A program made the position numbers and the translations under genes. From Pardosa pseudoannulata (taxonomy: Eukaryota; Arthropoda; Arachnida; Araneae; Lycosidae): a DNA stretch of 64,000 nt. The DNA is taken from contig CM063505.1 of NCBI GenBank assembly GCA_032207245.1, positions 175,216,700 through 175,280,699 of the forward strand. Reading direction: 5' to 3'. Under the pieces are notes generated by a model that was not told where the DNA came from, searched no databases, and saw only the letters and a list, made by a program, of their open reading frames with translations. The first letter of the stretch is position 1. Each line of letters starts with the position of its first letter. Below, one piece after another: positions 46,640 to 60,157 of this stretch.

Positions 46640-47260
46640 ACTAAAATGCTGTGGTGTAGTACATTGCTGTTGTTATATAAAAGCCATTAATAAACCCAAG
46701 TTTACTGTATATCATCTTTAATTATAGTGAAATGCCACTGATCTACATTACAACATTCAAATATAGAACAAAAAAAAAAGGAAATATGCTAAAAAAATAT
46801 TTAAAAAATTAAAAATTAAAAGAAGCACTCCACGTGCTACGCCCCAAAAAATTGCCAATGTCCAATAGAACGCTGCATTCTTTTCCTTCCTTCTTTCTAC
46901 TCAGGCAACCCTATACTTTTTCCATTATCCTGTGCTGATGCGTTCATTGTTCCATTGTCCTTTTTACAATGCGTCCTTTCCCGTATCTGCCCAGAAGGAC
47001 CGTGACTCCAAAGATGTTCCTGAATCGCCTCCTGGAGACCAATCAAAACTCTCCGAAACTTGGTGAAGTTTAAGTGCAATCGTTTTCACTGGCCACACCA
47101 CACGCTTCCTAGAGTCAAAAAAAAAAAAAAAAAAAAAAAAAACTTGGGCATCCAATTTACAACGTGTGAGTGTGGCGAGCAAATCAGTTTCGCAAACCTT
47201 ATGTCAAACATAGCTGCACTCTCACAGTATGTATTTAATTTACTTAGCACATGCAATTTC
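46640..47260 (+). other. Unrecognised block with A26 run
   Basis: A more GC-balanced block (46835-47116) leads into an A26 run at 47117-47142. This looks like the 3' end of a polyadenylated retroposon, but I recognise no coding motif and see no target duplication. Confidence 0.35.
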
Positions 47261-47269
47261 ACGAACTAA

Positions 47270-47897
47270 TAAGTTCGTGACTGTTCTGTCTTGAAAAATA
47301 AGCGAACAGGAACTTTTGGTACTTACAAAATTAAACACATAGTTGTAAACAATCTTCACATTCGGCCAGAATTACTGCTTTTATGTATTGTAGAAGTAAA
47401 AGATTGTAATAATGATTACTTTTTAAATTTATTCATTTATTTTTTTGCTCTACATGGATTTGTATTGTAAGAGTTGTTGTAAAATGAGTTTAGTTAAAAT
47501 TTATTGAAAATTTGTATTATAAAATTAATTATACAATATATGTTTAATTATAATTAGAAAACATTAGAAATTAAGGGCAAATGCGCTATTTTCAACGATT
47601 TAAATATATTTGGATTTAAGGCCCTCTAATCCTAAGAATGAGTATAGAACAATAAATGTGGAACTGACAAAGTTAAAAATGAAAAAATAAAATGGGAAAA
47701 ATAATATTTTTAGATTTAAGGAGTTAGAATAAATATATTTAAAGAAACAGTTTTAATAATGTAATATTTCAATGAAAACTCCTAATAATTTGGGGCGCCA
47801 AAATAAAATTCCTTAACGATATAAAAAGTGGTGGTCTTGAACTATTTGCAATGATTAATAAATATGCAAAAACGTAAAGCAAACAAGGCTAGGAAGA
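47270..47897. other. AT-rich DNA, nothing recognised
   Basis: Between the A26 block and transposon copy C. No exon or terminal repeat is seen. Confidence 0.4.
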
Positions 47898-48198
47898 ATG
47901 AGGAATTTTCACGTTTTCTAATTTTGATTTTAAACGATAGGAGACAAAAAAGTAAGCAGGACAGTAACTATTTTTTTTTTCATTTGGGAGCCTAATGAGT
48001 GATTTCTGGTGGGTTTTATAGCAGACTCTTTAACGTCTCTAACGGGGCTTTTAGCAGGGCTTTAAAAACGATACTTTTCCTCCTCCGAGTTTTTGACGTC
48101 AGCGTTCATGTCGACACCGACCGCCTATTACATGTTAAAAGACGATTTTTAAATTTGTTTCTGTGTAAAGTATAGCATATAATAGAAATTATTTTATT

Positions 48199-48407
48199 AT
48201 GTCTGGCATTAAAAAATCATATTCAAATATTGTATTGTGCTACTCTGTAAAAATACAGCAACTAATTGCAATGAGAAGATATTTTTCAGCGTTTCCAAAG
48301 ATCCACATACACGTAAAATCTGGACAAATGCGATGCAAAGGGAGGAGAATTTAAACCCCAAATTATCATATAAATCATCTCTATGGGTTTGTGAAGACCA
48401 TTTTTTG
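48199..48407 (+). pseudogene. Copy C: THAP-domain exon (frameshifted)
   Basis: Starts MSGIKKSYS at 48199; a one-base deletion just after (TATTCAAATAT for TACTCTAAATAT) shifts the frame. It then continues as LCKNTATNCNEKIFFSVSKD, PHTRKIW and LWVCEDHF to the GTAACT donor. The Cys/His ligands of the finger survive in the shifted frame. Confidence 0.75.
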
Positions 48408-49011
48408 GTAACTGCTTGCTTTTGTTTAAATATTACTAGTTTAGAAAAAGTAAAGTATGTAAAAATACATATACACCTTTAAAAGGACTGTTGATTAACC
48501 AGTGCTGTTTAACTTTTAAAACTGCTCATTTTCGAGTATTATCACAGAGTTCAACTACAATAAATGCTTGATAAAGCATATAAATATCGTAAAACATAAA
48601 TATCTAAAGCATATAATTATCTAATAAATAACTCGGGGGAGGGGAAGATTTTGTATTTTCAAGGTATTATAAATATTTTCTTCAAAGATGCATACTTTTT
48701 TAATTGCATCAATTCACAGTGATATTTTTCGATTAAATTGGTGACTAATTTGAAAAAAGTATATAATAGTTTTAAAATACTTATAACGAAATTACTTTAA
48801 AAATTAAATTTAATTCCAGAAACTTTATACATTTTTTAATTTAACATTAACATTAAAGACAATAAAATTGTATTGCTATTTAAAAAAGCATAAATAATTA
48901 AGTAAAGCCTTTTAAAGATTTCAAATTTCTTTTCATCAAATTTAAAATACTTAAGAATTGGTTTGGTTTTGGAGCGCTACGGTCTACTTTTTGCAACACG
49001 AAGGCTAAAGG

Positions 49012-49757
49012 CTTTCAATCCAGAGTCTTCTGCAGGTAAGCACAAAAATGACAACGAGCGAAAAATAAACACATAAAAAAGCAAAGAAATAGAAGGGTGG
49101 ATTCTTGAGTTCATAGCACAATAACTCGAGAGTAGAGAGTTTAGGGATAGAAAAACATAAAATATTTTTGCGGCCAGTGACATCCGTACAAAATAATAAA
49201 AAATAATGAATTAAAATGATAAAATCGAAAAAATAGAAAATTTTGAAAAAATAAAAAATAAATGTTTTAAAAATAATTAAATTGCATTAAAAATCTGAAA
49301 AAGGCCTAAAGAATAATAAATAGACATAAAAAACAATTTTTAACAATTTAAATTAAGTTCTTGAATTTTTGTACCGTCGGGGAAAGAACCAAGCACCCGA
49401 GGAGAACGATGATACTATCGTTCGTATCGTATCGATGCAGCAGGCGTACTTAACCACCATGCAACACGCCCACGTTGGTGAAAGGCAAAATAAAGTATTT
49501 GTTGGAGTAAAAAAACAATGGGTAGATTTAAATATTAGGCTCCACCCTCAACAGGAGAGCAGAAAACCAAAACAGTACGGAGGATGTGAGAGCAATACAC
49601 ATGGAATTATAAAAATAATTTAACTTAAGGAAAGTAATGTATGGCCAATTTTAAACATTTTAAAACTTTTTTCTTACATTTTGATATATTTTTAATAATT
49701 TTTTGGTAGATTTTTTTCGTTTTTTATTTTAACAGTACACATTATTAAGGATCTTGG
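49012..49757. mobile_element. 746-bp retroposon in copy C, 15-bp target duplication
   Basis: CACGAAGGCTAAAGG at 48997-49011 and 49758-49772 brackets the insertion, and copies A and B show the empty site. The long duplication indicates target-primed retroposition. The interior includes a tRNA-like block on the minus strand (GTGGTTAAGTACGCCTGC, later GGTTCTTTCCCCGACGG) that resembles 2281-2440. There is no poly(A) tail. The 84-codon frame at 49369 is non-coding by appearance. Confidence 0.75.
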
Positions 49758-49989
49758 CACGAAGGCTAAAGGTCCCGGTCTCACAATAAATGCCTTCTCT
49801 AATTTTTATTTTAATATATTACATCTATCTCTATTTATAAAAAGCGATGCTACTACAAGTGTGTGTATATGATATATGTATATTTATTTGACTTGTCTAT
49901 ATCTACAAATAGAAGAGCTGCGATTAGCATGAATAAAATATTAATACATGTTAAGTAAAATTGGATAAATATATAACTGATTTTCTTTG

Positions 49990-50126
49990 GGTTTTAATTT
50001 CCCGTATTTCTGCTCCCATAAAATTAGGGTTTTTTTTTTTTTTCCCAAGAACGAAAACATTGACATGCTGTTAATTTTCGGGAGGTTGTCGGACTGTCCT
50101 TTGGTAAATCCAGGTAGAAGAGACAT
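49990..50126 (-). pseudogene. Copy C: first exon of element gene 2
   Basis: Minus-strand frame MSLLPGFTKGQSDNLPKINS then MSMFSFLG, reading into a T/A-rich expansion that disrupts the centre. The GI-K-x-x-R end is altered near the donor. It is the third example of the same exon, at the same distance from the right terminus as in B. Confidence 0.5.
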
Positions 50127-50639
50127 TTATGACAAATTGAGATAACTAAACTATCTAGATCGATAAAATAAACCTTCAGGTTTAAATAAAAATAAATTTT
50201 GATAGCTAGAAAATTTCAGGAACTTGCAAAAACAAAATCGGAAAATAGTGCGCGCTTAAAAGCAATAAGAAAATATTGGTCGACATGAACGATGACATCA
50301 CAACCAATCACGGAGCGTTTTGATGTCACGTGATTTTCGCTTAACTTTAAAATTAATTTTTTAAATGATGGACCCAGTTTTTTACATTTTTGGAATCTAC
50401 GAGTCTGAAATTATCAGAAAAACACTAAATTGTCCGAATCCCCCACATGTGCAAATTCCTCATTAGAAAAGTAAATGATTTGTTAGTAGTTCTCGCAACA
50501 CTTTTGTTAAACTCTTACATTTTCAGAAGTCCATGTTTGACCTCCATTTCATTATCTATTGTAACAACCGCTTACACCTGTAGAGTGAAAATAGCAGACC
50601 AAGCTGTCTGAGGAAACTGCATCTGCCAACGCAGAAAAA

Positions 50640-50846
50640 AAAATAAACAAGGGTAAATATCCGGACTCTTTCCTAGCAAAATGTATTCCGTTTCGTTGAA
50701 TCGATGCGCGTCTATATGTGATACGGCTTTCCCGCTTCCGAGGCGTATTACTCCGCCGCTAGGAGAGTAAAAGCATCATTCACCGCATCGATTTTTCACA
50801 GAAAACACGTATTTCCTCGTCCTTGCTCGACCTTATAAAACAAAAC
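50640..50846 (+). promoter_or_regulatory. CpG-rich promoter/5' UTR of uridine phosphorylase
   Basis: 50690-50830 is unusually rich in CpG for this window (GATGCGCGTCTATATG, TTCCGAGGCGTATTACTCCG, CCGCTAGG, CACCGCATCG, CTCGTCC, GCTCGACC). It lies immediately upstream of the ATG at 50847. This is the profile of an unmethylated invertebrate promoter and first exon. TATAAAA at 50833 is too close to the ATG to be a certain TATA box. Confidence 0.5.
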
Positions 50847-50887
50847 ATGGATAAAGAGTATGGTGATTCTTCAGAAGAAGATTATAG
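50847..50887 (+). CDS. UPP: Uridine phosphorylase, first coding exon
   Basis: ATG followed by 13 codons (MDKEYGDSSEEDY) and AG, with donor GTAGAT. Phase 2 here exactly matches the phase required by the exon at 58811 (AG + C makes Ser). The acidic, disordered start is ordinary for the N-terminal extension before the phosphorylase fold. Evidence is the CpG-rich upstream region, the start codon, the donor and the phase match; the short peptide itself is not diagnostic. The intervening intron is 7.9 kb. Confidence 0.6.
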
Positions 50888-51523
50888 GTAGATAAAACCA
50901 TACATTAATATTTTTTAGTAATTTTTGATTTTTAAGAACAATATTTAGTGTCGTCTGCATAATTTTGACAAATGATTGATGTCATTTTATGTTTTTGTAT
51001 GGTAGGAGTTTATTATTTACTTTGTTCCTAGAGTATGAGCTGAAAAATGTATCTTTTAGTTTAATATCTTGAGAAATTATTTCGTAATGATTTTTATTTC
51101 GAAATCAGTTTTCCGAATATTGATCTTTGAATCAATTGAATTCAATATTTCTCTATACTCAGATTGACAGTTGTATTAATGAGATAAATGAAATTTTTGC
51201 CCATTTATACAGAATTTAATATTATATTTTCTTCTTTTATAAATATTTAACTAGAAACATAACAACAAAATCCACCATTGATTAAATTTCAATTATGGAT
51301 TTAAATACTGCTACGAAAATATATATAAAAATTGAATTTTTTTGTTTTTTAGTGTGATAGCTATTATTCTTCTAAAGTATCTCTTTATAAACATTACTTA
51401 AAGAAACGTAAATTCATTTTTAAGACTCAACTGAATTCAAAATTTTTTTTTAATGAAATAACAATCACGTGTTGCAAACATAAAAGTAATTTTAAGACCT
51501 TGAAGTGGAATATATTTATTTCA
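50888..51523 (+). other. UPP intron 1, start
   Basis: AT-rich with no recognised element until the dispersed repeat at 51524. Confidence 0.4.
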
Positions 51524-52421
51524 CTAGCATATAGCCCATCATATGACGGGATTAGAAAATTTTTTAATATTCCAGAACTGTTAGTACCCAATGAGGCAGG
51601 AAAAAAATGGTTTGTTTTTTGGCTGAGAACTATCTGGTTCACTCTCAATAATTTATTTATCGTCATATTCCTCTAGAGTCTCCCGATCCTGTAATGCAGT
51701 TTAGAACCACATTGAATTCATTTAGTCAAACCGTGTGGTATAATAGTAAACATATATAATAAACAAACACGCAAAAGAACAAACTTCTTAATTTCCAAAT
51801 ATATATAAATTAAAAGTTAGATATTTATTAGTCCGTGAAATAGACTCCTAGACTTATATGAAAAGAATTTATTGTTAATACCGGCGATAAAATTTTCATT
51901 GCAACAAAAAATAATCGATGATTAAATTTAAAATTATCACGTATGTACCTGATCTATTATTTACGCCAAATATAAAAAGAAAGTTATTTGCTTAATATCT
52001 AAGTTCAGTGATAAAAGATATTAAAATAGTGTAGACGATATTTAAATAGTTTAAAATATGAAATGATTAAATGAGATGTTTAAAGGAATGACGTCAGAAT
52101 GCTAGAAAACAAACCTATTTATTAAGTGATAAATGGATAAATTTAATCTCCTGCTCTTAACCGGGAAAAATAGGGCTTGAAATAATGGCATTAAACTCTC
52201 GAAAAGGAGGGAAGGGGTGGATTTCGAACGTTTTAAAGACGACAGTACTTTTTGCTGTGATATGAAGCATATTTATACAAATTTATTTTAGAATCAGATC
52301 GATCGTTTAGGAGCAAATAAACTTTATTTGCTTTGAATGGATGCTTCTATCCATTCCAGGTCCAACCGCTTCATAAATTGGAGGACAGACGGACAGATAA
52401 CTTAGGCTATTATTATATAAT
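51524..52421 (+). repeat. Dispersed repeat with palindromic start, copy 2
   Basis: A nearly full second copy of the element at 1491: CTAGCATATAGCCCATCATATGACGGG-type start (one change breaks the palindrome), GCCAAATATAAAAAGAAAG, CTCGAAAAGGAGGGAAGG, and the ACAGACGGACAGATAACTTAG end. About 200 bp longer than copy 1 because of extra sequence near 51660-51900. Confidence 0.7.
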
Positions 52422-54940
<2,519 letters not shown>

Positions 54941-54949
54941 ATTTATATT

Positions 54950-56010
54950 CGGAAATGTTTGATGACTGGAAAATTTAAAAATGAAGATGTCACGTACAAA
55001 AAGTTTAAGCAAAATATATTTAAAAGTACATACTAAAGAAATTGTTAGTTACCTGTTGTTAAACTGTTTTTATCAATGAAATAATTACAATAAAATTTTA
55101 TATCGTTATTCTATATTTAATATCTGGGGTAACAAAAACAGTTCAATGATAAAAAAGAGTCGGGAAGGAAAAGTCTTAAGTAGTCCTGTTCTAAAATGTC
55201 ACTTTCTTCGGAAATATTTGATGACTGAAAGATTTAAAAATGAAGGTATCGCATGCAAAAAGTTTAAGCTAAATATATATTTATTTTAAAGTACATATTG
55301 ACGAAATTGCCAATTACCTGTTGTTAAACTGTTTTTTACTAAAGAAGTATTATGATAAAATCTTATATCGTTATTCTATATTTAATATCTGGGGTTTAAA
55401 AAAAACAGTTCGATGATAAAAAGGAGTCGGGAACAAAAAGTCTTAAGGAGTCCTGTTCTAAAATGTCATTTGCTTCGGATATATTGGATGACTGAAAGAT
55501 TTAAAAATGAAGGTATCGCATGCAAAAAGTGTAAGCTAAATATAAATTTATTTTAAAGTACATATTGACGAAATTGCCAATTACCTGTTGTTAAACTGTT
55601 TTTTACTAAAGAAGTAATTATGATAAAATCTTATATCGTTATTCTATATTTAATATCTGGGGTTTAAAAAAAACAGTTCGATGATAAAAAGGAGTCGGGA
55701 ACAAAAAGTCTTAAGGAGTCCTGTTCTAAAATGTCATTTGCTTCGGATATATTGGATGACTGAAAGATTTAAAAATGAAGGTATAGCATACAAAAAGTTT
55801 AAGCTAAATATATATATATATATATTTATTTTAAAGTATATGTTGAAGAAATTGTCAGTTACCTGTTGTTGAACTATCTTTTACTAAAGAAATAATTATG
55901 GTAAAATTTTATATCGTTATTCTATATTTAATATCTGGGGTAACAAAAATAGTTCGATCATAATAGGAATCAGGAATAAAAAAAATATCATAGGTAGTCC
56001 CGTTCTAAAA
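54950..56010 (+). repeat. Four tandem copies of a ~270-bp unit
   Basis: TTACCTGTTGTT recurs at 55049, 55314, 55581 and 55859 (spacings 265, 267, 278). Shared blocks are TTATATCGTTATTCTATATT, TAATATCTGGGGT, AGTCCTGTTCTAAAATGTCA and GATGACTGAAAGATTTAAAA. The two central copies are almost identical; the outer ones are more diverged. Confidence 0.9.
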
Positions 56011-56413
56011 TGTCATTTACTGTACATCCACTTTTTCAGTAATACACTAACCTGCATGTACCTTAGAAAAAGTATGACAAAGGCTGAATCATTTTCATCG
56101 AGCGTAGAAGTGCATAAAACTGATAAATATCGTTAAAAAGGACAACGTTTAAAAGATTCTTTTATTTTTTTTTTCAATTCTCAGGCCACTCATCCATTAT
56201 ATGTCTCCCAAAATATATAATCTCAGTAAATGCAGTAAAAGGACATGAAGTAACTGAACCACAAAATTTTTCTGATTCACCTGTGATCGTATTACTCATT
56301 TAAACAATAGAAAAAATGTCAAGTTTCAACCTTTTTTACTTCGTTTCAGAGCAGGCATATTTCGATATCTTAAGAATATGATGAATCATGCTCTACTTTA
56401 GAATGACTATTAA

Positions 56414-57021
56414 CATTAGAACTACCAATACCGTCATTTTGACGGTTTTCAAATCTCAGGCTTAAAAATTTGATATAATTTATGTATTGTCCTAGAATTT
56501 TATGACACGGCATTTAATGAAATATATGAGTAATGAAATATTCCTATTCAATTTCTACTCCACCACTTTAATTTTCATAATCAGTATGACCTATACGTAT
56601 TTATACCAAGACCCGTCAAAATGACGACTTTGGCAATTTCAAAGTTAGATGATCCAAACTGTTCGGCAGCCGTACAAAGAAATCTATGTTGCTCCGATTA
56701 TGACTTAGTTTAGAACGGTCTAACTTAAGTAATCAGGACGCAATCATTATTAGATGTATTTCTAACGTGGTGAAGTTCTTGGTGAAAAGCGCTATCTGTG
56801 AAAAGTCAAATGTACTGTACTATAAATGCAAATAGAAACTGTTTTTGTTTGTTATTTATTAACAGTTAATGAGTTATTGTATTAAATGTTGTTTTTGTTA
56901 AATTATATTCTTTTATTTACATTAACTATGTCAGAAGTCAAAATGGTAGCCATGATCAAAAATCCGTCAATTTGACGGGGCAGTAAAACTAGGTATATGT
57001 TTAACATCGGTAGTTCTAGTG
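56414..57021. mobile_element. TTAA-associated MITE with CCGTCATTTTGACGG palindromes (608 bp)
   Basis: TTAA at 56410-56413, then CATTAGAACTACC; the right end reverse-complements to CACTAGAACTACCGATG and is followed by TCAA (TTAA with one change). Three short palindromes carry a GTCAWWWTGAC-type core (CCGTCATTTTGACGG near the left end, CCGTCAAAATGACGA at 56616, CCGTCAATTTGACGG at 56962). Non-coding. Confidence 0.65.
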
Positions 57022-57534
57022 TCAAATAATTTTATTAGATATGAATTATAGAGCGTTGATTAAGAAACTTTTTACAATCAGTAGTTAAGGTATGAATATC
57101 GTGACTTTAACTCTAGAATCAGAATCCCAAGAAAAGTGAGTTATATTTGTAAGGTTCCAGATTTTAAATCCGGTCACCCATAAGAGAATTTCTAATTATT
57201 ATATTTAAATTTGATTAGTTTCCTTGGTTTTTGCTAGGTACCCCTTTAAGGACTGAACATGTCTGCAAATCTAGTCTGTCATCCAGGGGGTAACTTGGGG
57301 TGTTCTATGCTGTAGTCACTCTCTTCCAGGATAGGATCATGAATATATCAATAACATGGTTGAAGTTGTTTTTAACCATGCATTCAAAATGAAACAGTTT
57401 TTGATTTTACGAGGTTTTGGACTGGGCATAAATATTTACTACTTACTATTTTGACCATTAGAAAAAAAAAATGTTTAAAATACTTCACAGATGCATTACA
57501 TAACAATATTTATTAACACTGCAACGAAGATTTG

Positions 57535-58110
57535 GCGTGGTTGGTTTGCGTCAGTTGGTTTGCGTGAAGGTCGCGGGTTCTAACCCGGCTGAGGCAAGTT
57601 CGCCAGTTCTTATTTAATTATAATTTAAATGTAAATATATGCAAGCTTATTTATTCTTTTTATAACTATGCAAATCTTTGTTTCCTTGAAAGGCCCTGGT
57701 TTGTTCTTAACTGTTAGACCCTGATTGGTTCTTAGGTTAGTCTATTTAAAGCCATCGGGCAGTCTAAAATAAAATAAAAATTCTTTGCTATCCTTAAACT
57801 TTCTATTTTCTATAGCTATCCTTAAACTTTCTATTAGCCTTTTTAATTTTTATTTCATTCTTTAATTATTTTAATTATACTTATGGTCCTATTTCTTAAC
57901 TTTTTATTAATTTTAATTTCACTTAAAGACCTGCATATTTTATCTATTCGTTTTAATTTAAAGATGGACACTGTGCTAATAAATTTCATATCTCTCACCA
58001 ACTGGGGATAAGGCCTTCGGCCCAGGAACCCGATTCAGACCTCCATCGGGCAGTCTGACTTCTCCCCCTGTAAGGTTCGGCAGGTAACTAGCTTTCGAAT
58101 AAAATTCGAA
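57535..58110 (+). repeat. tRNA-like/LTR-like repeat block
   Basis: Begins with a tRNA-like GGCGTGGTTGG...GGTCGCGGGTTCTAACCCGG. Later it repeats CCATCGGGCAGTCT at 57753 and 58043 about 290 bp apart, with TATTTAAAG and AATAAAATAAAAATTC close to the first. It could be a SINE joined to a solo LTR; I cannot define borders. Confidence 0.3.
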
Positions 58111-58810
58111 ATTCCAAATCTTGGTACTTACTTATTCTTCGTGACAATATTGTACAGATCTATTGTATATATATCGTTGATGTTAACTTGCTTAGTTTTT
58201 CTAGTGAAACAAATTATATAATTTGTAAAGTTAGTACAATTATATAATATATCTAATTTGTAAAGTTATTTTTTCACTTGGACTTCAAATTGAAATTTGA
58301 GATATTTCATAAATTAAGTTTATGCGAAAATATTTTAAAATGGTTTAAATGTTTACTAAGCATTACTTTATTTTATTTAGTAATATAAATATCGTTAACA
58401 CTTAGAAACGTTTAATATTGACAAAATGGATTAGTTAAAATGTATTCAAGCTTGGTTTAAATGGCTGTTGCATACTTGTTGGAAATTGAGCAAATTTTTC
58501 TCGAATATAATACTTCCTATAAATCGTACACGGAAGTAAAAATAGACCTCTGATAGTGCCTATTTTCTTGTTGAAAAAAGCGAAAGTGGCTGTTACAAAA
58601 TGCTATTGTTGAGGTAGGAAACATAATCATTAAACAAATGTTTAATGAGAAAACTGCATTAAAAGAAGCCGCATGAAGAAAATATCGCATTTAACTGTTC
58701 TTAATTGATGTTTTCACATGGGTATGCCAAATGGAAATAATAAATGCAGGTTGTTTGTTTGTTAACATTTGTAAATATTAATATTTAAAAAAAATTCTAT
58801 TCACTTCTAG
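58111..58810 (+). other. UPP intron 1, end
   Basis: AT-rich intron with no recognised element. It ends in a good acceptor, TTCTATTCACTTCTAG. Confidence 0.45.
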
Positions 58811-58931
58811 CCAGGAAGGCTATGTACGACTACGAAATCCTCACATCAAAGATATGGAAGCAGATGTTCTTTATCATATATCCCTCAGTTCTGGTACTCA
58901 AGATCTAAAGGAGATGTTCGCCGATGTGAAA
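58811..58931 (+). CDS. UPP: Uridine phosphorylase, second coding exon
   Basis: 121 nt, acceptor CACTTCTAG, donor GTAAGT, ending in phase 0. After the Ser formed across the junction it encodes QEGYVRLRNPHIKDMEADVL, YHISLSSGTQDLKEMF, ADVK. This matches the start of the uridine phosphorylase fold in animals: V-x-L-x-N-P-x-I-x-x-M-x-x-D-x-L-Y-H then F-G-D-V-K just before the F-V-C-x-G-G-S phosphate-binding segment. The enzyme cleaves uridine with phosphate to uracil and ribose-1-phosphate (cytosolic pyrimidine salvage). The G-G-S and later catalytic exons lie outside the window or were not found to 64 kb. Confidence 0.85.
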
Positions 58932-59144
58932 GTAAGTCCATACAATTTATTAATCGCAAATTCTTTAAATATTTCGGCAACAGTAACAAGTCAAGAAACA
59001 GGAATTTTCATATTTAAAGAATAACGGAAGATTCAAACCGGATTGAAATTTATTCCTTTTGTCAGTTAAAATATTATAAACTAATCAATGTATCTGTATA
59101 TGTATATGTATATAAAACTAATGTACTGGGAAACTAATGTAATT

Positions 59145-59465
59145 TGTATAAAACCCCGAAGATGGTCTTTTAAGGAATATAGTATCACGAAATTTCCCGT
59201 AATCTGAGAGTTCAAAGATGCCGACGTAAATTTATAGCCAGAAGTCCTCAGTAATTCTGATGGGTTTTCAAATCTAAAGTCAAGGGCCGAAAACCCCGAG
59301 TCTCTTTGTTTTTCCCTTTTTCACCTTTATTCTAAATTGACCACTGGGGCTTCAGGTGATGCCCTCAGGTAAGGGGACTAACCAATTAAAACTTTATAAT
59401 ACACTAGCGGCCCATTTAGAAAATTCCCGAATAAAAAGGAGATGCATGCTACCGGAGACATTTTT
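59145..59465 (+). repeat. Dispersed repeat, pair with 6888-7240
   Basis: The second member of the pair described at 6888. It has a higher GC content and fewer A/T substitutions, so it is probably the younger copy. Confidence 0.65.
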
Positions 59466-59856
59466 CCGCAGATTTTTAGCATAAATTTTGACCTAGATGT
59501 TTACTTACCCTTCTGCTTAAAACTTCCTTGCGGATCTCTTATAATGAAGTAGGAACCCATTAACCCAATGCTCTGCTTAATAAAGGTCTTTGACTTAAAC
59601 GGTGTCTTGCGGCCATGACTGCTACCACCCATCGTAGATTTTGTCTTATTACACACACGCACGCACAGATATATTATAGTTTTCGCATTTCTGATATTAT
59701 TAATCAGTGATAGCAAGACAGTTTTAATGTTATTAGTGAGATTTCGCGAATTTTTCTTCCTTTCTCCCTTACTCAGCGTGTTATTGTTGTTTATTTGCAA
59801 GTTATATTGCACTTGCTCTGTTCTCAATTAAGTATTCGGAAATTTAGTATATTGAT

Positions 59857-59955
59857 ATAGGCCACCAAGATTGTGGTTAGTGTAGTGTGCTCCCACCCGA
59901 TGAGCTTGCGTTCGATTCCCGAGTAAGGCTTGGATGCGTTTGCGTTGTCCCCTAG
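59857..59955 (+). repeat. tRNA-like SINE head
   Basis: TGGTTAGTGTAGTGTGCTCC (box-A-like) and GCGTTCGATTCCCGAG (box-B-like) occur at tRNA spacing, followed by GTTTGCGTTGTCCCCTAG. The acceptor-stem pairing is poor. It is interrupted by the SINE that follows. Confidence 0.45.
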
Positions 59956-60157
59956 TAGGGAGTAATAGTTTGGTTTGATGAGCTACGATCTACTGATTTG
60001 CTACACGATGGCTAATGAGACCGAGGTCTACTGCTAAAAGCTGATTCCGAATGGCTACGAACATCCATGTCATAATGGGATTTGAACCCTCGAACCTCCA
60101 GTGCCAAAGAGCAGCATCCTACTCATTCGTCCATCGTTCGGCCATAGGGAGTAATGG
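59956..60157 (-). mobile_element. tRNA-derived SINE, minus strand, 13-bp target duplication
   Basis: TAGGGAGTAATAG (59956-59968) and TAGGGAGTAATGG (60145-60157) bracket the insertion. It reads in reverse: GTTTGGTTTGATGAGCTACG tail, GATTCCGAATGGCTACGAAC body, and a box B (reverse complement GGTTCAAATCCCA) and box A head ending GCCATCGTTCGGC-like. It is inserted into another tRNA-like repeat. Confidence 0.8.

Larger units (their letters stand above)
47898..50462 (+). mobile_element. THAP-type two-gene transposon, copy C (interrupted)
   Basis: Same ends and order as copy B. After removing the insertion at 49012-49757 and one 15-bp target copy it measures about 1.8 kb, matching A and B. It holds a THAP exon (48199-48417), the SINE tail, and exon 1 of gene 2 on the minus strand (49990-50126). 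It stops about 380 bp before the uridine phosphorylase start codon. Confidence 0.85.

Noticed and set aside
39301..50462. Fixed TTAA target duplication for the THAP elements (Kolobok assignment)
   Set aside because: Flanks differ between copies (CTAA/TTAA, TAAA/TTGT, AGAA/TTAG) and no consistent duplication can be read, so I did not assign the superfamily.
59501..59827. 108-codon minus-strand frame
   Set aside because: No start context, domain or homology visible; intronic position next to a repeat.
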